A stretch of DNA of 15,840 nucleotides from an uncultured Bacilli bacterium (lineage in GTDB: Bacteria; Bacillota_I; Bacilli_A; RF39; UBA660), in the NCBI GenBank assembly GCA_947630885.1, contig CANRJI010000014.1, positions 1-15,840 of the forward strand. Reading direction: 5' to 3'. Shown here piece after piece: positions 1-8,240 of the stretch. Under the pieces are notes generated by a model that saw only the letters and a program-made list of their open reading frames with translations, had not been told where the DNA came from and did no database searches. Position numbers and translations under genes: made by a program. The stretch's first letter is position 1. Each line of letters opens with the position of its first letter.

Positions 1-8
1 TTAATAAA

Positions 9-85
<77 letters not shown>

Positions 86-157
86 ATTTTTCATTGCTTT
101 TTCATTATATCATAGGTAATAGTTATTAGCAAGCATTTTTAGCAAAAAATATAAAAA

Positions 158-233
158 TGGTGTCCCCTTAGGGATTCGAACCCTAGACCCACTGATTAAG
201 AGTCAGTTGCTCTACCAACTGAGCTAAGGAGAC
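158..233 (-). tRNA. tRNA-Lys (anticodon CTT)
   Basis: On the minus strand the acceptor stem is GTCTCCT/AGGGGAC and the D arm is TTAGCTCAGTTGGTAGAGC. The anticodon stem ACTGA/TCAGT encloses the loop CTCTTAA with anticodon CTT. The T loop is GGTTCGAATCC and CCA is encoded at 158-160. It reads AAG; lysine AAA codons, abundant here, would need another tRNA-Lys(TTT) elsewhere. It is the first gene after the minus-strand promoter. Confidence 0.96.
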
Positions 234-253
234 GTAATTAAAATACAATCAAT

Positions 254-281
254 ATTATAACATAATTTTTTTATTTGTAAA
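254..281 (-). promoter_or_regulatory. Promoter of the tRNA-Lys/tRNA-Ile unit
   Basis: On the minus strand TTTACA (276-281) and TATAAT (254-259) are separated by 16 bases. Transcription would begin near 247, about 14 bases before the tRNA-Lys 5' end at 233. No competing site fits better. Confidence 0.7.
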
Positions 282-349
282 CTATTAAATTGGAAAAAAA
301 TGAAAAATTATAGGTTTATGATTTGCTTAATAAGAGCGATGAAGGGAAA

Positions 350-379
350 TTGGCAGGATTATTGAATCGTAGTTATAAT
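350..379 (+). promoter_or_regulatory. Possible upstream second promoter
   Basis: TTGGCA (350-355) and TATAAT (374-379) are 18 bases apart, matching the sigma-70/A consensus at 11 of 12 positions. A start near 386 would add a leader of about 130 bases before the large surface gene, or could drive a short transcript ending at the T run 437-442. AT-rich DNA gives such matches by chance, so this is weaker than the site at 463-491. Confidence 0.35.
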
Positions 380-462
380 TTTATCACGGAAATATGGAAA
401 TTTGAATGAAAAAATGAGGCTTTGGGGAGGCTGTACTTTTTTCTTAAAAGCTTTTCCAATAA

Positions 463-491
463 TTGACTTTTGAATATGAGTTTGCTATAAT
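463..491 (+). promoter_or_regulatory. Strong promoter of the surface-protein operon
   Basis: TTGACT (463-468) and TATAAT (486-491) are spaced by exactly 17 bases, with an extended -10 TGC immediately upstream of TATAAT. Transcription should start near 497-499, leaving only about 20 bases before the preferred ATG at 518. The palindrome AAAAGCTTTT (446-455) lies directly upstream of the -35 box. Confidence 0.85.
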
Positions 492-500
492 TTTAATGAT

Positions 501-513
501 AGGTATCGGTGAT
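501..513 (+). promoter_or_regulatory. Ribosome binding site deciding the start of the large surface gene
   Basis: AGG (501-503) and GGTGAT (508-513) both match the 16S anti-Shine-Dalgarno tail. GGTGAT ends four bases before ATG 518. The in-frame GTG at 509 lies inside this pairing region and only about 11 bases from the expected transcript 5' end, so ATG 518 is preferred. Confidence 0.55.
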
Positions 514-517
514 AAAA

Positions 518-3500
518 ATGAAGAAAATAATTGGTGACAAAAACTTTTTAATAATACTAATTGTCAGTGTTTTAGTTTTAGTATCTATGACAATTGGAGT
601 TGTTTTTTTGACGCATAATAATGCAAAAGAGTTTTATAGTGCCGGGTATATTATCGATAGTAGTACAACAAAATCTAGTAAATATTATTTTGATGATGAA
701 ACGGTATACAAGGAAAATGTTTTTTCTGAGTATGTTTTTAAAGACGTTGATAATAGGAAAGTTAAAACAAAAAAGGATAACTTTATTCATTATTTAGATG
801 ACTCTTTATCTTTTATGAAAAATGGGGTTATTTTAGATTTAGACAATTTTAATGAAAACTTAGTTCCTTATTATAATATTACAGATGAGTCAATTATTAA
901 ATATAATAATGGGGGATATTATGTTGAAACAGCTGATAAGACTTTAGTATTTGGTAACTTTTTGGGAAGAATTACTGATGATAAATATATTGTTGTAGGA
1001 AAAGATGTCAAGGTTAAGTTATCTGGTAGTGACAATGCTGTAAGTGGTAATTATTTTGAGTTATTGTTTGTTGAAAATGGAATTGTTAAGGTTGAAAATC
1101 AAGAAGGAAGTTATCAAACGTTGACGGAAGGAACTATTATTTATATTGGTGATAACATTGAAATTAATTTAGGTGATGGTACGGTAAGTTATGGAGGAGA
1201 AACAAAGTTATCACTAAATGAACTTACGATTGATGGTAATGAAAATATTGATATTAATCCTAATGGAAAACCTTCTGATAGTGATAAAAATGAGGGTAAT
1301 GGTCAAGGGGGAAGTGCTGGTACAGCTGGTAACGGAGAAGATAATCTTAATATTTTTGAAAGTGGAAATGGTAATGGGGAAACAACTATTTTAAAGAAAG
1401 AAGTATCAGTTAACTTAATTGAAGCAGAGACGGACGTCAACAGTATTAAAGCACGCTTTCAGGTTATTGATACAGCGGGAGCAATAAAGGGGAATTTACT
1501 TCTTACTTTAGTAGATACCACTAATGGTAAAACGGTTTATACAAAAATTTTGCCTAATGTTAGTGAAGAGCAATTGGTAATCGTTAATTCGCTTTCATCA
1601 TCAACTAATTATTTGATGACAATTACTGATGAAGATAATAGAAGTGGTGTTCAGTATTTTCAAAAGAATTTTAAAACGGCTAGTTTGGATTTGAAATTAA
1701 TAAGAGAAATGGTTACGGAAACATCGTTATCTTATGTTGTCGATTTTGGAATTAGTGATGAAATTAAAGCTGTCGATGTAACTTTATACGATAGTAAAAA
1801 TAAGGTTATTAATAGTTATAAAGTAGAAAATGGGGGAAATAACAGAGTTACTTTTGATGGACTTACACATAATACGACATATAAAGTTGTCGTTAATAAT
1901 GCACTTATTGATAATGTTTGGTATGATGATGCTTACAGAAGTGAAACAAATGATATTACTTTGAAAAATAAACCTGTGTTAGGTCACGTATCGACAAAGA
2001 CAAATAAAGTAGCAAATAGTTATACACTTATCTTAGATGGAATAACTGATGAAGATGAAAGTGCTGTTAAATATACTTATCAGATATTTAGTGAAGATGA
2101 TTTGGTTGTGGATAAAATGGCTACTGCTAAACCGGTATATAGTTTTACAAGAGATACTTTGAAAGAAGAAGTATTAAATTTAGCAGAAGCTAAACTACAA
2201 AATAATAAAAACTATGCTTTTAAAGTTTCTGTTCAATACTATGATAATTATCGTTATAATGAGGTGGAAACGGAAATTAGTAATTATTTCCAAGTTAGTG
2301 GTGTTCCAACAATAACTTTTGAGCCTAGTAATATTGACTTTGATAGGATTGCGGGTACAGTTGTAATTAATGATGATACTTGTATGGTACCTTTTGAAGG
2401 AAGAGCTTGTAATGATGATGTTAATAATTTTGAAATTCGTTACTATGTTGGTAGTTCGAGAGTAAGATATGATGTTAAAGATATTGTTGTCGATGCTACT
2501 AAGCAAACTTTATCTTTTGACTTACAAGGATTATCAGAAAATACTTTCTATATATTTGAAGTATTTGCTAATATTGATAAGCATGATGTGGTAGGTACTC
2601 AAGAAGGTCAATTCCTTGGAGGATTTTATGTATCGACTGCGAATACGGCATCACTTATTATGCAAAATTGGAAGAGAACTGATGATTATTCTTACAATAG
2701 ACCTATTTCTTTAAGTACGGAAATGGTACCTTCTTCAGCGGAAGAAAATCCGATTGATAAATTGGCAACGATAACTATTAATATATATAATGGTGATGTT
2801 CATGATAGATTATCGTCAGTATCTCCAATTGCATCAAAGACGATAATAGAAAATATTAAGCAGCAGTTTGATGGTAAACCGTTTAAAATTACATCGGATA
2901 TGTTTGGTATTGCTGATTTAGAGGCTTTAAAGGAACTATCAAATGGAAATTTGAGTACAGCATATACGGTTGAATTTACAGATGCTTACGATGAAACAGG
3001 AACGAATAAATTTAATATTATGAATAATGTATATGTATATGAAATGCCACTTATTCTTGTCTTGGAAGATAAGGTTTCTTCTCCAAGTATTACGGTGGAA
3101 GAAATTACTAATCTTCAAGCTAAATCTGGAGAATATAATGATTATGGTATTATGTATAATGCTGATTACGATAATGAAATTGTTGTAGGATATAAGGCTT
3201 CTGCAGTTAATTTTGATCGAAGCCGTATCGAATCTTATGCTGGTAGTGATACAGTTACATCAATTAATTTCTATGTCGATGATGCAAACGGTAAGAGAAT
3301 TGATGAAAAGGCTATCGATTTAACTGATGGTGATGAGAGAACGGTTTATTTTCCTTTAAAAGCAGGAACGGAATATGATGTTACTGATAATGATATGCGA
3401 AGAGGAAATACTTATGTTTTCTCATGCGATGCGACGGTTGTATCGGCAAGTGGAAGTGGTGAAGAAATTACTTTCCCACGTGTAAAACCGACAAGTGATG

Positions 3501-6094
3501 ATATTGTAGCAACAAAGCAAGCCCCAAAAATTAAATTTTATGTCGATAGTAGTACAAGTGATACTGTTACATATAAATATCAATTACTTGATTATGACAA
3601 TGCGCTATACAAAGAAGAAGATAAATATTATTTCCATTATAGTGTCGATGGAGAAGATTACTTAGCTCAAATTGATAAGAGTGATTCTTTTGAGACATTT
3701 ACTTTGAATAATTTGAGTAATGGTTCTATATATGGAATAAGTTATTACTTGGCTACGGTTAAAAATGATGATCCATATCTAGTAAAACTTGGCGATTATT
3801 TCTTTGATGGAACTTATGATAGTGATGACTATAATCTTGGATATAGTATTATCTATGGTGAATTTCAAAATATGTTAAAAGTTATTTTACCAAATGATGA
3901 CTTTCTTAATAGGGTTTCAGCATATTTATTAACTTTAGATGCTGGCGATGATAAGTATGAGATAGTTATTTCAGACTTAGATACGTGCGGAGAAGATAAA
4001 TGTATAATTATTGATTATCAACAAATTGCTCGATTAAAAAATAAAAATATTAAAGTAAGTTTAGAAGCTTTTTATGATACTGGCTATATGGGATTTAGTC
4101 AAAAGAATAGATTAGGCGATTATTTCTTAAATAAAGAACTAGTTAGTAGTAAAGATGCTTCAAAAGTTGGTTATGTTTATCAGAGAACTAGTAGTGATGG
4201 TCCAGGGGAGTATTTCTACGTTTCTAACAATAACAATTTTGTTAGTGCGGGTAAGAGTCCAAAAGGTATATTAGCAATGGAAATTGTATCCACGAATGCT
4301 CAAAAGGGATTCTGGGAATTAAGTACTAGTAACTTAGTAAATATTCAGCAAAAGATGTTTGTTCCGTTTGGGCAAATTATTCGAAGAAATGAAACAATGA
4401 CTACAGGAACAGGCAGTCTTACTATTTCTGGTAATGGTACGGTTAATCCAAAAGTATTAGACCGTGTTTCAATTCAAACGGAAGATGATGACTTTAAGTT
4501 TACAAGTATTATTCCAAAGGTATCAGCTTCAGTTGATGGTCTTATAAATGGGGCTGTCATGCATATTGATTTGAATGTCGATGAAGAGACACTTAAGAGT
4601 GATTATGTTGCAACTGATGGATTATATAAGTTTTATATTGATATATATGAAAAGAAGGTATGTGATCCTACAGAGTTAGAAGATGGTTCTTGTAGTGAAG
4701 ACATGGTTCTTATTAAGACAGTTGAAACTGATTACAATAGTTTATCAGAAGTAACTTTTGCGGGATTAAATCCTGCAAGTACATATTATTACCGAATATC
4801 AGCAGATATGAATATTAAAGGTGAAAAACAAAAAACAGCTTTATTTAAGAGAGATGGTAATAATGATAAATATATTGAATTTGAATCACAGTTTAATACT
4901 TTAAATAAAGATGGGATTTTTAATGATGTCGATTATGATTATGAATCGGTAACTGATGAAGAAAGATATAGTAATAGATATTTAAATATTATTTCGCATT
5001 TGAAAAATAATGTTAACTTTGATATTAAATATCAGGTATATGGTAATGATGATGAGCTTGAATTTGAAAGCACGGTTTTAAATAATACGTTTACAAAATT
5101 AAATAGTTTTTATAGTGCTAAATATACGCATGATATTAGCGGTAATGATTTTATGTTTGGTGCTATGTATCATAGACTTGTTATTACAGCAGTTACAAAG
5201 GGTGTTAATGAAGAAACTAAAGAACTTGAATTATTTAATGATTATCTAATTGATAATAGTGCTGATATGAGACTAAAAGAACTTAGTCTTCCATCAATTA
5301 CTTTGGTACAAAATCCTGGTATTACAGAATCGGGTACTTACAATATTACTTATACAATAACGGTAAAAGATACTGATAAAGTTATTAATGATGGTATTTA
5401 TTATATTGAACTTCAAAATTCAGCTTACAGTAATGCCTGTGGGGATAATCCTGAAGACTGCATGGTAACAGTTAATATTAAAGAAAAAACTTGTAAGTTT
5501 GGTAATGGTAAAGAAATAGGCTGCACGATTGTAGCTACAAATAAAGATAGACAAGTAGTTAATGTTACTTTTGATAATTTGAAACCTGATACGAACTACG
5601 TAATATATGTTTATGCTAACACATATCGAAATAACCGTTCACTTACGGAAAAAGAAGGACTTGTTTATGCACGAAAGAGTCAATATACGAAAAGTGCTTT
5701 AGGATTTTCATTAGGAGCGGTTACACCGACCGCAACTTCAAGGACAAAACTTGTTATTACGTTTGCAGGTGCAGCATATCTTAGTGAAGGTAGTGAAAAC
5801 TTGGGTATTGTCGGATTAGATTACGATGTAACTATTCAAGGTGGTGAAAAGGTTGCTTCTGGTCATTTAGGAAGAACGGATGCAACAGATAGTGCAAGTA
5901 ATAAGTTAGTATTTAAACAAGATAAAGATGGTTATCCAACGATTGAAATCCCAATTGATAGTGGTAAAGAGCTAGGATTAAATAACTATATAATTATTAC
6001 GTATTATTATTTGGATGCTGAAGGAAGACTTACAAAACTTAAATTTGGTGAAAGTACTTCTTATCAGTATACAGTTAAAAATGAAATGTATTAA
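518..6094 (+). CDS. Giant membrane-anchored surface protein with about eleven Fn3-like modules
   Basis: Protein of 1858 residues from ATG 518; an in-frame GTG at 509 would add three. A short basic cytoplasmic end (MKKIIGDKN) precedes one hydrophobic helix (about residues 9-32), with no lipobox or cleavage site apparent, so it should stay anchored with the bulk outside. Residues 35-240 form a juxtamembrane beta-rich domain also seen, weakly, in the next two proteins. Residues 245-290 are a Gly/Asn/Asp/Ser linker. The rest is a chain of beta-sandwich modules recognised by the Fn3-type F-strand pattern (GL-x-x-x-T-x-Y), for example FDGLTHNTTYKVVV, LQGLSENTFYIFEV, FAGLNPASTYYYRI and FDNLKPDTNYVIYV. 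Five close cysteine pairs sit in hairpin loops. No LPXTG, dockerin, SLH or catalytic motif is seen. Residues about 1215-1325 do not fit the Fn3 pattern. The gene leads a four-gene run behind a strong promoter. Function is unknown; adhesion or a surface scaffold is inference. Confidence 0.85.
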   Translation: MKKIIGDKNFLIILIVSVLVLVSMTIGVVFLTHNNAKEFYSAGYIIDSSTTKSSKYYFDDETVYKENVFSEYVFKDVDNRKVKTKKDNFIHYLDDSLSFMKNGVILDLDNFNENLVPYYNITDESIIKYNNGGYYVETADKTLVFGNFLGRITDDKYIVVGKDVKVKLSGSDNAVSGNYFELLFVENGIVKVENQEGSYQTLTEGTIIYIGDNIEINLGDGTVSYGGETKLSLNELTIDGNENIDINPNGKPSDSDKNEGNGQGGSAGTAGNGEDNLNIFESGNGNGETTILKKEVSVNLIEAETDVNSIKARFQVIDTAGAIKGNLLLTLVDTTNGKTVYTKILPNVSEEQLVIVNSLSSSTNYLMTITDEDNRSGVQYFQKNFKTASLDLKLIREMVTETSLSYVVDFGISDEIKAVDVTLYDSKNKVINSYKVENGGNNRVTFDGLTHNTTYKVVVNNALIDNVWYDDAYRSETNDITLKNKPVLGHVSTKTNKVANSYTLILDGITDEDESAVKYTYQIFSEDDLVVDKMATAKPVYSFTRDTLKEEVLNLAEAKLQNNKNYAFKVSVQYYDNYRYNEVETEISNYFQVSGVPTITFEPSNIDFDRIAGTVVINDDTCMVPFEGRACNDDVNNFEIRYYVGSSRVRYDVKDIVVDATKQTLSFDLQGLSENTFYIFEVFANIDKHDVVGTQEGQFLGGFYVSTANTASLIMQNWKRTDDYSYNRPISLSTEMVPSSAEENPIDKLATITINIYNGDVHDRLSSVSPIASKTIIENIKQQFDGKPFKITSDMFGIADLEALKELSNGNLSTAYTVEFTDAYDETGTNKFNIMNNVYVYEMPLILVLEDKVSSPSITVEEITNLQAKSGEYNDYGIMYNADYDNEIVVGYKASAVNFDRSRIESYAGSDTVTSINFYVDDANGKRIDEKAIDLTDGDERTVYFPLKAGTEYDVTDNDMRRGNTYVFSCDATVVSASGSGEEITFPRVKPTSDDIVATKQAPKIKFYVDSSTSDTVTYKYQLLDYDNALYKEEDKYYFHYSVDGEDYLAQIDKSDSFETFTLNNLSNGSIYGISYYLATVKNDDPYLVKLGDYFFDGTYDSDDYNLGYSIIYGEFQNMLKVILPNDDFLNRVSAYLLTLDAGDDKYEIVISDLDTCGEDKCIIIDYQQIARLKNKNIKVSLEAFYDTGYMGFSQKNRLGDYFLNKELVSSKDASKVGYVYQRTSSDGPGEYFYVSNNNNFVSAGKSPKGILAMEIVSTNAQKGFWELSTSNLVNIQQKMFVPFGQIIRRNETMTTGTGSLTISGNGTVNPKVLDRVSIQTEDDDFKFTSIIPKVSASVDGLINGAVMHIDLNVDEETLKSDYVATDGLYKFYIDIYEKKVCDPTELEDGSCSEDMVLIKTVETDYNSLSEVTFAGLNPASTYYYRISADMNIKGEKQKTALFKRDGNNDKYIEFESQFNTLNKDGIFNDVDYDYESVTDEERYSNRYLNIISHLKNNVNFDIKYQVYGNDDELEFESTVLNNTFTKLNSFYSAKYTHDISGNDFMFGAMYHRLVITAVTKGVNEETKELELFNDYLIDNSADMRLKELSLPSITLVQNPGITESGTYNITYTITVKDTDKVINDGIYYIELQNSAYSNACGDNPEDCMVTVNIKEKTCKFGNGKEIGCTIVATNKDRQVVNVTFDNLKPDTNYVIYVYANTYRNNRSLTEKEGLVYARKSQYTKSALGFSLGAVTPTATSRTKLVITFAGAAYLSEGSENLGIVGLDYDVTIQGGEKVASGHLGRTDATDSASNKLVFKQDKDGYPTIEIPIDSGKELGLNNYIIITYYYLDAEGRLTKLKFGESTSYQYTVKNEMY

Positions 6095-6111
6095 GAAAGG
6101 ATGTAGACGAT

Positions 6112-7482
6112 ATGAGAAAATATGATATAAAAAATAAGAGGAATATTGGAATAATTGTAGGGATTTCTGTTTTGATTGTTATCATGTTTTCTCTCGTTAT
6201 TCGTCTCTTTTTAAATACAGATCGTATGGAGTTTACTGTCGATAGTGGTACTTTAGTTTTTGATAAAGATAAATCGATTATTAAATTAGATGATAAAGGA
6301 ATTATTAAAACGAAATGGAATAAGGAATATTATCTAATATATAATAAGAAAAATTATGAACTTGGTAATACAGCGATTTCTTATAATGAAAATACAGGAG
6401 AAATAAAGTTATATGGTAGGTATTATGAAATTGGAAGTGGTGAAGAAATTAAAGTAACAAATGATGAAACGGTTATTAAAAATTCGGCACTTACTAAATT
6501 TTATAAATTAGCGGACCGCAAATACTTGGTTATTGATAAAGAAATTAAATCTTCAGATGGGCTTCTTTCGACAACAGACTTTTTAATGGTTGATTTGGAT
6601 AAAGTTGGTAATGCTACTTTTACAAATCATAAGATTAGTTTGAAATCGTTTTCAGAAACGGTTATTGTAACTTCTAATTATACCTTTGATATTGCTAATG
6701 AAATTCTTACTTATGGTAGTGATAAAATTGATTTGAAAAAAATCATTGGTTCATCTAATACTTATACGAAAGAGGATTTAGTTCCTGAAATTAATGGTAA
6801 TGATGGTGTAACAAATCTTGGCGATGGCGGTGGAAATGATCAGAATTTAGAAGGTAATGATGTTCAAGGAGAAGGCAATGGTACCGTCATCGAAGAAATT
6901 AAGAAAGCAAGTAAGAATACTTCAATAATTGCTGTTACTAGTAGTGCTAGTAAGATTGATATTGATTATGTTGTCTATGATCCTTATCACGAATATACAT
7001 CAGTTTATATGGAAGTATCGAGAGCGCAATCGAATAGTGTTCAGACAATTTATTTAAATAGTAATGAAACTAATTATGTTATCAGTAATGATATTTTTCC
7101 AAATACGGAATATCATATTGTCTTTAAATGTAGTTATATTGATTTAGATAGTGGAGAAGAAGTTAGAGAGACGATTGATACGGTTAACATTAGAACAAAG
7201 ATGCCCAGTTTATCTTTAAAGGTTACAAGTACAAGTTTTGGAAATATTACTTATCAAGTTAGTACGGATAACAGTTATCCAATCACTTCAGGAACGTTAG
7301 TAGTTACGGTTAATGGAGTGGAAAAGAGTCGTACAGAAATTAATATTAATGGTAATACAATTGGTAACTTATATATTGATGATATTAAAGATAATGATAT
7401 TGTCGAGCTTAGATTATTTAATGTTAAAGCAATTGGGAATGTTATAAATGATTTAAGTGCAAGAACAAGTTTTAAGTATTAG
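6112..7482 (+). CDS. Membrane-anchored surface protein with two Fn3-like modules
   Basis: 456 residues. A basic end (MRKYDIKNKRN) precedes a hydrophobic helix (about 12-35), then a beta-rich domain (about 37-222) resembling that of the preceding giant protein. A Gly/Asn/Asp linker follows (about 223-260, containing GDGGGNDQNLEGND) and then two Fn3-like modules. The first (about 263-362) has the F-strand pattern IFPNTEYHIVFKCSYID; the second (about 363-456) ends the protein. It is thus a short version of the giant protein: same order, far fewer modules. The AAAGGA site (6096-6101) lies ten bases before ATG. It starts 17 bases after the previous stop, so co-transcription is likely. There is one cysteine and no wall-sorting signal. 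Function unknown. Confidence 0.85.
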   Translation: MRKYDIKNKRNIGIIVGISVLIVIMFSLVIRLFLNTDRMEFTVDSGTLVFDKDKSIIKLDDKGIIKTKWNKEYYLIYNKKNYELGNTAISYNENTGEIKLYGRYYEIGSGEEIKVTNDETVIKNSALTKFYKLADRKYLVIDKEIKSSDGLLSTTDFLMVDLDKVGNATFTNHKISLKSFSETVIVTSNYTFDIANEILTYGSDKIDLKKIIGSSNTYTKEDLVPEINGNDGVTNLGDGGGNDQNLEGNDVQGEGNGTVIEEIKKASKNTSIIAVTSSASKIDIDYVVYDPYHEYTSVYMEVSRAQSNSVQTIYLNSNETNYVISNDIFPNTEYHIVFKCSYIDLDSGEEVRETIDTVNIRTKMPSLSLKVTSTSFGNITYQVSTDNSYPITSGTLVVTVNGVEKSRTEININGNTIGNLYIDDIKDNDIVELRLFNVKAIGNVINDLSARTSFKY

Positions 7483-7490
7483 GAGGGAAT

Positions 7491-8210
7491 ATGAAAGAGT
7501 TTTTGAAAAATAAATATAATATAATTATTCCGGTACTTTTAATTATTGTACTTCTGATAGCGGTGTCTTTATATGTTGGCGAATATAAGAATAATAGGTA
7601 TGCTAAAGTTCAAAAGACGGAAGTTTATCAATATTTTGCTAGTGTTAAAATGGAATATGAAGCTAATATAAGTAGAAATAAAAAAGATGTTATTTTAGAT
7701 TATGATCCAGGTGATTTTGCAGTAGAACTTTCTAGTACACCAGTATATTATAAAGATAGTAATCGCGTAATTTTTCCTAAAGAAATGGCTTTGTTTGATC
7801 CACTTAAAGATCGAGCTTATAAAGTTAATGCTTTAGGAGAAATATACGAAGAAAATAATTTGTATTATTTGAATACGAAAGATGTAAAGAAAACTTTTGG
7901 TCATGTTTTCTATTATGATGGAGATAATTTATATTTCTTTGTCGATACGGTAACACTTAAGATTGGTAACCGAGAAATTATTCTTGGACCATTATCTTAC
8001 GTAAGTGCTTCATATCGTAGCTTAGTTGAATATTACGATAAAAGTACAGATACTTCAGAGATATTAGAACTTACTAATGAAGATGTTATTGTAGAAAATG
8101 ATTTTATGAAAATAGATGTTGGTAGTGATAAGGTTATTTATAAAGATAATTTTACACTTTTGGCTAAAGATTTTAGTGTTCTTCCGAAAGTAGATGAAAT
8201 GGATAAATAA
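7491..8210 (+). CDS. Membrane-anchored protein consisting of the shared juxtamembrane domain only
   Basis: 239 residues. After a basic end (MKEFLKNKYN) comes one hydrophobic helix (about 8-28) and a single extracytoplasmic domain (about 30-239) that stops about where the Gly/Asn/Asp linker begins in the two upstream proteins. Its latter half (VIVENDFMKIDVGSDKVIYK and following) can be lined up with similar strands in both. Conservation is low and paralogy is inferred from position, size, hydropathy and this weak similarity. The Shine-Dalgarno AGGAGG (7481-7486) overlaps the upstream TAG stop, so translation is probably coupled. It has no cysteine. Function unknown; it could be a partner or spacer subunit. 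Confidence 0.82.
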   Translation: MKEFLKNKYNIIIPVLLIIVLLIAVSLYVGEYKNNRYAKVQKTEVYQYFASVKMEYEANISRNKKDVILDYDPGDFAVELSSTPVYYKDSNRVIFPKEMALFDPLKDRAYKVNALGEIYEENNLYYLNTKDVKKTFGHVFYYDGDNLYFFVDTVTLKIGNREIILGPLSYVSASYRSLVEYYDKSTDTSEILELTNEDVIVENDFMKIDVGSDKVIYKDNFTLLAKDFSVLPKVDEMDK

Positions 8211-8240
8211 ATTAGTGCATATACTTATTTAGGTGAGTAT

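Larger units (their letters stand above)
234..517. other. Intergenic region between tRNAs and the surface locus
   Basis: These 284 bases hold the minus-strand tRNA promoter (254-281), a possible plus promoter (350-379) and the main plus promoter (463-491). There is also a 10-bp palindrome AAAAGCTTTT (446-455) just ahead of the main -35 box, which could be an operator but is AT-simple. GAGGCT occurs twice (416-421 and 427-432) before a T6 run (437-442), without a complementary arm. No RNA family or convincing gene is recognised. Confidence 0.5.

Noticed and set aside
300..365. 21-codon ORF in the left intergenic region
   Set aside because: It has no good Shine-Dalgarno site (only GGAAAAAA before ATG), no promoter at a fitting distance and no recognisable peptide; it is expected by chance.
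437..442. T6 run as an intrinsic terminator
   Set aside because: The bases before it contain GAGGCT twice in the same orientation, so no stable stem forms.
578..790. Open frame on the minus strand, with others such as 2195-2506, 8498-8761, 10464-10664, 13676-13957 and 15601-15801
   Set aside because: All lie antisense to well-supported genes, lack ribosome binding sites and give low-complexity hydrophobic translations typical of shadow frames.
518..6094. LPXTG, dockerin or S-layer homology anchoring of the giant protein
   Set aside because: The C-terminus (GESTSYQYTVKNEMY) has no sorting motif or hydrophobic tail; the only anchor is the N-terminal helix.
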